A stretch of 9,794 bases of DNA, from the NCBI GenBank assembly GCA_002440825.1, contig DJVH01000031.1, positions 1 through 9,794 of the forward strand, written 5' to 3'. The stretch comes from Bacteriovoracaceae bacterium UBA6261. Lineage in GTDB: Bacteria; Bdellovibrionota; Bacteriovoracia; Bacteriovoracales; Bacteriovoracaceae. Below are positions 1 to 5,297 of this stretch, one piece after another. The position numbers and the translations under genes were made by a program. Under the pieces are notes generated by a model. It did no database searches. It had not been told where the DNA came from and was given only the letters and a program-made list of their open reading frames with translations. How positions within the stretch are numbered: position 1 is the stretch's first letter; every line of letters begins with the position of its first letter.

Positions 1-3
1 TCT

Positions 4-51
4 AAAAAGGTGCCACTAGACTTTGCGTAGCACAAGTCTAGTGGCACCTTT
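4..51 (-). terminator. Intrinsic terminator of the histidine kinase gene; repeat copy 1
   Basis: Arms 6-23 and 34-51 form a perfect 18-bp inverted repeat with a 10-nt centre (24-33), where tgc and gca can add three more pairs around a 3-nt loop. Read on the minus strand, the GC-rich part of the stem is followed by five T (positions 8 to 4), the layout of a Rho-independent terminator. The kinase stop codon (52-50) lies in the first bases of the stem. The A-T bases next to the core would also give a partial T tract on the plus strand, so it may work in both directions. A 38/40 copy lies upstream of the same gene at 1618-1657. Confidence 0.85.
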
Positions 52-1603
52 ATTGATTATTGGGTAATGTAACGATGAAAGTCGATCCTTTGCCCAGATC
101 ACTTTCAACTGAAATGGTGCCTCCCAGAGATTCGACAATCTGCTTGGAAATATAAAGCCCAAGGCCTAGCCCGCTGATGTTGTTGGCGGAGACCACGCGT
201 TCAAAACGATTAAAAATTTTAGACTGCTGATCAGGACTGATTCCTATCCCCTGATCAATGACTTTAATGACTGCACTCTCTTCGCCCTTCACTGCTTCGA
301 TGCGAATAGGTTTGCCATTACCATACTTGAGCGCATTGGAAATGAGATTGGTGATAACCTGATCAAGTTTAAAAATATCTGCCATCACCATAATATTTTT
401 TTCAAGATCCGTTTGCAGTCCGATTCCTTTTTGCGCAAACTCTTCTTCCCATCGCTGAAGAATAATATTAATGAGGTCCGTGAGATTGACGGCTTCGATA
501 TTCAGATTTATTTTTCCGGCGATAATTTTTGAAACATCCAGCATGTCTTCAATTAAATGTGTCAGATGTCCAAGTTGATTTTGAAAAACTCTCAATGGTG
601 TTTTCAATTTCTCCTGGGGAACTGGTTGTTGTGGATCTTTAGCAATAGTGCGGTTCAAAAGCTGGTTTTGCAAAATGAGCGAGGTCAATGGAGTTCGGAG
701 TTCATGTGAAGCAATAGAAATGAATTCATCCCGCACGTGGACAGATTCTTCCAGTGCTTCCTGAACTTTTTTAAGCTCAGTGATGTCCAGAATAACTCCG
801 GTCATCAATGTAGGTTTGTCATTGATCAGTCGCACTTTGCCGCGGGCATTGATCCAACGGATTTCGCCGTCAGGTCTCAAAATCTGATACTGATCGTTGT
901 ACGCTCCACCATCGGCCAAGGCCCTGGTGAGAACATCCTTTGCGTGCTGACGAAATTCAGGAAGAATGAAATTTTCAATGGCAGCTTCGGCGTTGTCGTA
1001 TTCGAGAGCGTATCCAAAAATTTTCGCCGCTTCTTCCGATAGATAAACTTTTCCGGTGATCAAATCAACTTTCCAGGTGCCCATGTTGGAGCTCTCGAGA
1101 GCAAACTTCAACAGATCCTGATTCTCCTGCAAATTTCTTTCAGCAATAAATTTTTCAGTCGTCTCAACAACGGCGCAGTAAAGCCCGCAAACTTCGTTAG
1201 TTTCAGAAAAAATGGGGCTGTAGGAAAAAGTAAAATAGGTTTCCTCGAAAAAGCCTTTGCGATTCATGATGAGTTTTAAATCTTCAAGATAGACAGCTTC
1301 GCCCCGATCAACTGCAAGAATCAGCGGCTCGATATCAGTCCAGATTTCTCCCCAGACATTTCTAAAAGTCTCTCCGAAGGCAGCGGGATGTTTTTTTCCA
1401 AGAATAGCTGCGTAAGCGTCGTTATAAAAAAGAAAACGCTCTTTCCCCCACGCTATAAACATGGGAAAACGAGAATTCATGACAATGCTAAGAGTGAGCT
1501 TGAGCACTTGATCCCACTTTTCGGGAGTTCCCAACGGGTGAATCGACCAGTTGATCTCACTTGCGATTTTACCTGTCTCTGAATTTCCAAAAAACGAGAG
1601 CAT
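50..1603 (-). CDS. Soluble PAS-PAS sensor histidine kinase (HisKA / HATPase_c)
   Basis: This 517-residue protein should autophosphorylate on His300 and pass the phosphate to a response regulator; none is encoded in this window. Residues 15-155 form an N-terminal PAS-like module of the type with a RFPMFIAWG segment and an EETYFTFSYSPI block (120-131). A second PAS with its PAC end spans about 162-278 (RPDGEIRWINARG at 243-255). The H-box is near 291-305 (DEFISIASHELRTPL). The ATPase domain shows the N-box (NLISNALKYGNG, about 419-430), G1 (DQGIGI from 450), F-box (about 464-469) and G2 (GLGLGL from 478). No hydrophobic segment long enough to span a membrane and no signal peptide are visible, so it should sense a cytoplasmic signal. 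AGGGA (1613-1609) precedes the ATG by 5 nt. Identical-core hairpins flank the gene. The family is clear; the ligand and partner are unknown. Confidence 0.95.
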   Translation of the reverse strand: MLSFFGNSETGKIASEINWSIHPLGTPEKWDQVLKLTLSIVMNSRFPMFIAWGKERFLFYNDAYAAILGKKHPAAFGETFRNVWGEIWTDIEPLILAVDRGEAVYLEDLKLIMNRKGFFEETYFTFSYSPIFSETNEVCGLYCAVVETTEKFIAERNLQENQDLLKFALESSNMGTWKVDLITGKVYLSEEAAKIFGYALEYDNAEAAIENFILPEFRQHAKDVLTRALADGGAYNDQYQILRPDGEIRWINARGKVRLINDKPTLMTGVILDITELKKVQEALEESVHVRDEFISIASHELRTPLTSLILQNQLLNRTIAKDPQQPVPQEKLKTPLRVFQNQLGHLTHLIEDMLDVSKIIAGKINLNIEAVNLTDLINIILQRWEEEFAQKGIGLQTDLEKNIMVMADIFKLDQVITNLISNALKYGNGKPIRIEAVKGEESAVIKVIDQGIGISPDQQSKIFNRFERVVSANNISGLGLGLYISKQIVESLGGTISVESDLGKGSTFIVTLPNNQ

Positions 1604-1617
1604 ACCGATCCCTAATA

Positions 1618-1657
1618 GGTGCCACTAGACTTTGCATAGCATAAGTCTAGTGGCACC
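1618..1657. repeat. Hairpin repeat copy 2, between the peptidase and kinase genes
   Basis: Arms 1618-1632 and 1643-1657 form a perfect 15-bp inverted repeat. The 40-nt unit matches 9-48 at 38 positions. The two differences (g27 to a1636, c33 to t1642) are both in the centre and would keep a possible Watson-Crick pair. Unlike copy 1 it has no T tract on either strand (TATTAGGG follows on the minus strand), so it is a poor intrinsic terminator. It ends 4 nt before the kinase ribosome binding site at 1613-1609. It may attenuate read-through or stabilise and process an mRNA; these roles are inferred. Confidence 0.85.
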
Positions 1658-1665
1658 CTTACATC

Positions 1666-1676
1666 AAGTCTAGTGG
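1666..1676. repeat. Half copy of the flanking hairpin, overlapping the peptidase stop codon
   Basis: The 11 bases aagtctagtgg repeat the start of the right arm of both hairpins (34-44 and 1643-1653). The TAG stop codon of the peptidase gene (1672-1670) lies inside it. It is 8 nt from copy 2, so the gene end and the hairpin share sequence. This could be the ancestral site from which the palindrome grew or a target-site duplication. Confidence 0.6.
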
Positions 1677-2527
1677 GCGGAAGCCTGAGCACTTCCATTT
1701 TTTTCTGATTGTATCTGCATCTGGGCCTGCGCCTGGCTTCCTTCGATGAGAGGCTGGCGCATTCCAAAATCAAAAATATCACCATGCCCGAGAACATGGA
1801 GTTTGACTCCGTAAATGGTCATGATCGAATCGCGAGGCGCTTCAGTGATGTTTGTCTTCAGCACTTCTCTTCCATCTAAAATGTAAACGGCATTGGAGCC
1901 GAAAACTTCAAAGCCTGTTTCCGTGACGATGATACTTGTGTCTTCATCAATTCCGACGCAAAGAAGACCCGGATTGAGCGCGACGGCTCCGAGCAGACGG
2001 CCGATGCGTCCTCGTTGAGCAAAGTGCTGATCAATGATCATTTCTTTGGTGAGTCCGAGTCCAGGCGCCATCATCCAGTTGCCGACTTTATGGGAATCAT
2101 CATTCTCACCGCCAGTGAGCATCGTTGCACTCATCACTGAAGCACCGGCCGATGTTCCGGCGATGACTGCTCCTGATTCATGAAGCTCCATAATTTTATC
2201 AAGCAAAGGTGTTCCGCCGAGACGGGTGGTAATTTTCAATTGATCGCCGCCGGTAAAATAAACGAGCGAAGCTCCTTCAATCAGTTTCAAATGTTCCGGA
2301 TCGCGCGCTTCTTCGATGGAATTCACATCGAGATGAACAACGTCCTTTACACCGAGCTCATGAAAAACTTTTTCATAATCTTTCCAGACGTCTTCGGCGA
2401 CATCACTCGCGACAGTAGCGACAACTAATTTGCCGCCATCACATCTCCTGACGAGTTCACGCAGAATTGTTTTTTCGTCATGCTTATCTTCACGTCCGCC
2501 GACAATGATCAATGGTCCAGGTGTCAT
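1670..2527 (-). CDS. cphB: Cyanophycinase-family serine peptidase (S51)
   Basis: The 285-residue protein matches cyanophycinase, which releases beta-Asp-Arg dipeptides from the storage polymer cyanophycin. Hallmarks in order are an N-terminal IIVGGREDK, FTGGDQ (91-96), the nucleophile elbow GTSAGAS with Ser126, the DQHFAQRGRIGRL block with His168, and GIDEDTSI with Glu195. The spacing from Ser to His to Glu (42 and 27) agrees with the catalytic residues I recall for Synechocystis CphB (Ser132, His174, Glu201). Length is near the family norm, plus a Gln/Ala/Ser-rich tail from about 264. No signal peptide is seen, so it is likely cytoplasmic. AAGGA (2540-2536) sits 8 nt before the ATG. No cyanophycin synthetase is in view, so the substrate could be imported or prey-derived polymer, or another isoaspartyl peptide. 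Confidence 0.92.
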   Translation of the reverse strand: MTPGPLIIVGGREDKHDEKTILRELVRRCDGGKLVVATVASDVAEDVWKDYEKVFHELGVKDVVHLDVNSIEEARDPEHLKLIEGASLVYFTGGDQLKITTRLGGTPLLDKIMELHESGAVIAGTSAGASVMSATMLTGGENDDSHKVGNWMMAPGLGLTKEMIIDQHFAQRGRIGRLLGAVALNPGLLCVGIDEDTSIIVTETGFEVFGSNAVYILDGREVLKTNITEAPRDSIMTIYGVKLHVLGHGDIFDFGMRQPLIEGSQAQAQMQIQSEKNGSAQASAH

Positions 2528-2558
2528 AGTTATAATCCTTATAGATTTTTTGAATCAA

Positions 2559-2577
2559 ATGAGACGAATACTCTCAT
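2559..2577. promoter_or_regulatory. Inverted repeat upstream of the cyanophycinase gene (possible operator)
   Basis: ATGAGA (2559-2564) and TCTCAT (2572-2577) are perfect inverted arms 7 nt apart, 32 nt upstream of the cyanophycinase ATG. This is where a promoter or operator would be expected. I could not assign a convincing -35/-10 pair around it. A 5' UTR hairpin is an equal possibility. Confidence 0.35.
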
Positions 2578-2592
2578 CAAACAAAAAAAAGC

Positions 2593-2633
2593 AAAAAAGG
2601 TGCCATCAATGCAAAGGTGGAGATTAAGGTGCC
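2593..2633 (-). terminator. Degenerate GGTGCC elements after the lectin-like gene (weak terminator?)
   Basis: The plus strand carries aaggtgcc at 2597-2604 and 2626-2633, and aaggtg at 2614-2619, all in direct orientation. On the minus strand the last unit reads GGCACC followed by six T (2598-2593), exactly how the terminator at 4-51 ends. The matching GGTGCC arm is missing, so only a small stem (TGCAT with ATG-g-CA, one bulge) can form before the T run. The first unit includes the last codons and stop of the lectin-like gene. I read this as a decayed or partial relative of the flanking hairpins. Confidence 0.35.
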
Positions 2634-3559
2634 CACGCTCTGTAACGAACGTTTCCATTCCCCAGCCAAACAGCAAAAAGCATCATGCGGGTACTGCTTG
2701 CATAGACAGTGGCCGCTGGTCCGTAGACAGGTGAACCACCTAGAGTTTCCCAGGGACCCCAGACATTATTCACAGATTGTTTATGCCAGATCGTCTGGTC
2801 GGGCCCGACGGTGAAAAGTTCAAGTGTATTCGTACTTCGGCTGATGGCCTCGACTGAAGTTTGGCATACGAGAGGAATTTGCGCTCCTGTGCTCCAGGTG
2901 TTTCCGATTTTATAGCGCTGCCAGAGTCTGTCTTGTTGATCACAATAAAAAAAATCTAACCTGTCTTTCGTTCCCCACACGGCGGCCTGATCGTGGTATC
3001 TGAAGACAGGCTCTGAGACTAAAAGTTCAAATGGTGAAAGACGATTCTTTACATAAGTTCGTCCATCACTTCCTCTGACAAAATAATGTGTCTGAGTTCC
3101 ATTCCAGATGGCGAGCGCTGGTGATGAACCGTAGAGAGCTGTCACTCCGTAATTGATGTACCAGTCTCCAAAATTGTCATTTCCATTCGGTGAATTCACA
3201 AAAGACGTTAAAGACCAGACATGCTTATCGGCCCCGACGACAGAGATGAGAATCGAATCATATTTTGGATCGTGATAGCAGGAAACGGCGGGTGCACCAC
3301 CAACATCAATCTGAGAATTTCCCGAATGAAGAACGGGCGCTTTTATCCACGGAGTCCAGAGGCCGGAAGGAAGATAACGTCTGCGGTAAGAGAGTTGTCT
3401 GCTTCCATTGCGGACAAAAACATAAGTTAAATTTCCGGCAGTACAGGCGGCGGGATCGGAAGTTCCTGATCCACCTAAGTTAACCCAATCTGTCCATCCG
3501 GCCACAGCAGGAAGAGTGAAAATGAGTGATATAAAAAAAATGAATAGTGCACGGATCAT
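2624..3559 (-). CDS. Secreted beta-propeller lectin-like protein (PLL/tectonin-like)
   Basis: The 311-residue product begins with a signal peptide (hydrophobic 4-17, then PAVA, likely cut after Ala20). The mature chain has repeated blade motifs: WTDWVNLGG (22-30) and WGPWETLGG (267-275), plus intermediate units with P-A starts and G-x-D-x-x-x-W/Y ends (about 110-115, 163-169, 252-258). The chain starts just inside a W-x-x-W-x-x-LGG motif and ends after a strand (NVRYRAWAP). This fits a propeller closed by its N-terminal strand, probably with six or seven blades. Such folds in PLL- and tectonin-like proteins bind sugars; the ligand here is unknown. I start at ATG 3559, since AGGGG lies 6 nt before it and the signal peptide begins there. 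An in-frame GTG at 3583 would add eight charged residues in front of it. The ribosome binding site may be masked (3565-3613). Confidence 0.85.
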   Translation of the reverse strand: MIRALFIFFISLIFTLPAVAGWTDWVNLGGSGTSDPAACTAGNLTYVFVRNGSRQLSYRRRYLPSGLWTPWIKAPVLHSGNSQIDVGGAPAVSCYHDPKYDSILISVVGADKHVWSLTSFVNSPNGNDNFGDWYINYGVTALYGSSPALAIWNGTQTHYFVRGSDGRTYVKNRLSPFELLVSEPVFRYHDQAAVWGTKDRLDFFYCDQQDRLWQRYKIGNTWSTGAQIPLVCQTSVEAISRSTNTLELFTVGPDQTIWHKQSVNNVWGPWETLGGSPVYGPAATVYASSTRMMLFAVWLGNGNVRYRAWAP

Positions 3560-3564
3560 AGGCG

Positions 3565-3613
3565 CCCCCTTTTTTCCACACACTATTCTTCACAAATTTT
3601 ATCAGCAAGGGGG
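3565..3613 (-). promoter_or_regulatory. Long-range complement to the lectin-like gene's ribosome binding site
   Basis: On the minus strand CCCCCTT (3613-3607) is followed 35 nt later by AAGGGGG (3571-3565), which is the Shine-Dalgarno sequence of the gene starting at 3559. Seven perfect pairs, five of them G-C, could hide the site in any transcript that starts upstream of 3613, such as read-through from the PaiB-like gene. A transcript starting inside the 35-nt interval would escape. TTGCTG, 17 nt, TAGTGT is a poor promoter candidate in that interval. The complementarity is seen; the regulatory role is inferred. Confidence 0.4.
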
Positions 3614-3665
3614 TTTGCAGTAGACGCAGTTTGAGGTTGTTTCGTGGATACTACCTTGGCACAGT

Positions 3666-4271
3666 TCAGCTATTTTTGAACTCACTCATGAGCTTCAAAA
3701 CACCAGCGCTGTTTTCATCACTACGCTGAGCAAGTCCATTCATGACTCCGTTAATATCTTCCACCGGTCTGTTTTGAGAAAGCTTGAATTTAGCTTCGAT
3801 TTTTTTTATCTGAAAACGAAAGGACACGATCGCAGAAGTTAATTCATTTTCTCCACGAAGATCAGCGGGAAGATGAAATGGCCACTGCGGATCGAACACC
3901 TTGGAGAATTTTTTTAATATGTCTAATTGCTCTTTGAAAGGTTCTACAAGTTCCATTGTTCCGTGAAGATGAACAACAGCATAATTCCAGGTGGGAACGT
4001 CACGGCCTGATTTGTACCACGTCGGAGAAATGTAAGTATGAGGGCCATTGAAAATGACAGTACAATCGGGAGCCTTTTGAAAAAGCTGCCAATGCAAATT
4101 CTTCCTGGACATATGACCGATTAAGACATCTCCTTCTAAGATAAGCGGCAAATGACTTATAAACGGCTGTGAATCGTTGACTTGAGAAATCACTGTCGCA
4201 AATGGATTTTGCTGAATTAATGTATTGATTTTTTCTTTATCGTGAATATTGAAATGGTCTGGTAGATACAT
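3666..4271 (-). CDS. paiB: PaiB-family FMN-binding split-barrel protein
   Basis: The 201-residue protein has the PaiB family layout across its length: M-Y-x-P-x-x-F at the start, NPFATVIS (22-29), SHLPLI (39-44), GHMSRKN (52-58), GPHTYISPTWY (76-86) and VPTWNYAVVHLHG (92-104). PaiB of Bacillus subtilis is described as a negative regulator of sporulation and protease genes. Most relatives are annotated only as FMN-binding negative transcriptional regulators, and a flavin-linked enzyme role is also possible. No helix-turn-helix or signal peptide is visible. The gene lies 26 nt downstream of the HTH regulator gene on the same strand, so the two are probably co-transcribed. The ribosome binding site is weak (AAGAAGAG about 4 nt before the ATG). 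There is no clear terminator after the TGA, so transcripts may run into the lectin-like gene. Confidence 0.9.
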   Translation of the reverse strand: MYLPDHFNIHDKEKINTLIQQNPFATVISQVNDSQPFISHLPLILEGDVLIGHMSRKNLHWQLFQKAPDCTVIFNGPHTYISPTWYKSGRDVPTWNYAVVHLHGTMELVEPFKEQLDILKKFSKVFDPQWPFHLPADLRGENELTSAIVSFRFQIKKIEAKFKLSQNRPVEDINGVMNGLAQRSDENSAGVLKLMSEFKNS

Positions 4272-4297
4272 AGTCTCTTCTTTCTCCGCTTAAATGT

Positions 4298-5062
4298 TTA
4301 ATCAAGATCGATAAACGCATCAACACAGCCAAAAGAGAAAAACGGAATATCTCCACGGTATTTCTCATCAGTGAAGATGCCGCCGAGCTTGCGTCTGAAC
4401 TCTTCGTAAGCTTTTTGCATTTCCATCAGTCCTTCGATGTTAATCGTATCAGTCTGAAGCATGATATAGTTTCTTCCTCTGGTTTTTCTGCCGATGCGGT
4501 AGAAACTCAGAAGTGCCGGCATAAATCTTTTAATAAAACGGATAGAAATGGAAGGAAAAACCTTCATGTTCATGAAGTAGGCCTTATTTCGCTGAAGCAA
4601 AATCCCCTCTTTCAGCATTCGCTCAACGGAAGGTTTGTATCTTTCACCAAAAATTTTCTGCAACATCTTTTCGTTCACACCTTTTTCATTGGCCGAAAGA
4701 AGCGCGATGACAGCTTCAATATCATCGTTCAGTACTTCATACAGATCATTTGATCCAACAGTAAGATGTTTTCGTCCGCTCAGCTGTTTGATAATGGCAT
4801 CAGCATCAATTCCGGTTTTTTTATAAAAGGCAGGATCAATCTGATTGATGATCTCCACCACTTTCGTTGGCGTCGTCACCTGCAGAAGTTTGTTCAACTT
4901 GAAGAGATCAAATTTTTTATCAAAATCGATTCCTTCGCGAACGGTGCGGATAAAATAGCGGGATGTTCCCGAGAGTTCAGCGAGTTTTCTTTCACTGATT
5001 CTGGGGTTGCGACGAAAGTAAAGTTCCACTTCTTCAGTGATGGCGAGGCTTAGTTTATTCAT
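4298..5062 (-). CDS. HTH regulator resembling the TIGR02147/DUF4423 group
   Basis: The 254-residue protein has an N-terminal helix-turn-helix (about 22-44, ISERKLAELSGTSRYFIRTVREG), which points to DNA binding. A winged-helix-like middle follows (about 125-160, with LSANEKGVNEKMLQKIFGE). Toward the C-terminus an amphipathic segment (EGLMEMQKAYEEFRRKLGGIF, about 213-233) leads to a short hydrophobic end. This layout and the C-terminal x-E-F-R-x-K-x pattern recall TIGR02147/DUF4423 regulators, which are abundant in Bdellovibrio-like bacteria and often lie beside genes for exported proteins. The family call is moderate and the DNA-binding call stronger. The gene is first in a likely operon with the PaiB-like gene. 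It diverges from the exported perforin-like gene, whose control is a reasonable inferred role. The ribosome binding site is poor (GAAGC directly before the ATG). Confidence 0.8.
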   Translation of the reverse strand: MNKLSLAITEEVELYFRRNPRISERKLAELSGTSRYFIRTVREGIDFDKKFDLFKLNKLLQVTTPTKVVEIINQIDPAFYKKTGIDADAIIKQLSGRKHLTVGSNDLYEVLNDDIEAVIALLSANEKGVNEKMLQKIFGERYKPSVERMLKEGILLQRNKAYFMNMKVFPSISIRFIKRFMPALLSFYRIGRKTRGRNYIMLQTDTINIEGLMEMQKAYEEFRRKLGGIFTDEKYRGDIPFFSFGCVDAFIDLD

Positions 5063-5080
5063 GCTTCAAGCTTATCAGAA

Positions 5081-5126
5081 GTGGTTGAGACCAAACCACA
5101 ATTCTTTAAAGTTGGTAAAAAATACC
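5081..5126. promoter_or_regulatory. Two inverted repeats in the divergent region (possible operators)
   Basis: GTGGTT and AACCAC (5081-5086 and 5094-5099) are perfect inverted arms around 7 nt. GGTA-AAAAA-TACC (5114-5126) is a second short palindrome 14 nt on. Both lie within 65 nt upstream of the regulator start codon at 5062 and downstream of its candidate promoter at 5146-5173. Repressor binding here would block the regulator's own gene. TGGTTGA also recurs as a direct repeat at 5082-5088 and 5157-5163. Confidence 0.35.
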
Positions 5127-5145
5127 GTCATCAACCTATTGAAAT

Positions 5146-5173
5146 TTAATAAACACTGGTTGAAAATCGCCAA
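5146..5173 (-). promoter_or_regulatory. Weak sigma-70-like promoter candidate for the regulator operon
   Basis: On the minus strand TTGGCG (5173-5168), a 16-nt spacer and TATTAA (5151-5146) form the best promoter I can see for the genes starting at 5062. Transcription would start near 5139, leaving a leader of about 75 nt that contains both palindromes at 5081-5126. The match is partial and similar hits occur by chance in AT-rich DNA. Confidence 0.28.
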
Positions 5174-5251
5174 CAAAACCCCTTTTTTTACCACCTTGTC
5201 GCCTTTTGGTTCAAACGCGACCGGAAAGCGACTAAGGCCCCTATCGCTAAA

Positions 5252-5297
5252 GTTGAACTCCAGTTAGATTGCGCAAAAAACAAAACAGGAGTTCAGT
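5252..5297 (+). promoter_or_regulatory. Hairpin that would mask the ribosome binding site of the perforin-like gene
   Basis: TGAACTCC (5254-5261) is the perfect complement of GGAGTTCA (5288-5295), which contains the Shine-Dalgarno AGGAG (5287-5291) of the gene starting at 5298. Two G-U pairs (5252 with 5297, 5253 with 5296) extend the stem to 10 bp, ending at the base before the ATG. The 26-nt loop is A-rich at its 3' half and looks unstructured. Just upstream, AGCGA-c-TA and TATCGCT (5227-5248) could form another small stem. No convincing promoter is visible for this gene, so whether the 5' arm is transcribed is unknown. A thermosensor, protein- or sRNA-opened switch is inferred. Confidence 0.5.

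Noticed and set aside
1..1676. Kinase gene as an insertion sequence with terminal inverted repeats
   Set aside because: There is no transposase, each flanking element is itself a complete palindrome, and one acts as a normal terminator. A passive repeat or cassette is possible, but not an insertion sequence.
2528..2560. TATAAG next to the cyanophycinase ribosome binding site as a -10 box
   Set aside because: It overlaps the Shine-Dalgarno region, and no -35 element sits at a workable distance.
3560..3583. Upstream GTG start for the lectin-like gene at 3583
   Set aside because: It would place Cys, Gly and two Lys before the signal peptide, and the Shine-Dalgarno AAGGGGG would lie inside the coding sequence. 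ATG 3559 has that site at a proper distance.
4415..4753. Plus-strand open frame of 112 codons inside the regulator gene
   Set aside because: It is fully antisense to a convincing helix-turn-helix gene and has no ribosome binding site or recognisable motif.
5037..5267. Plus-strand open frame spanning the divergent intergenic region
   Set aside because: It starts inside the regulator gene on the other strand and ends before the ribosome binding site of the gene at 5298. The peptide has no domain or signal, and the region is better explained as regulatory.
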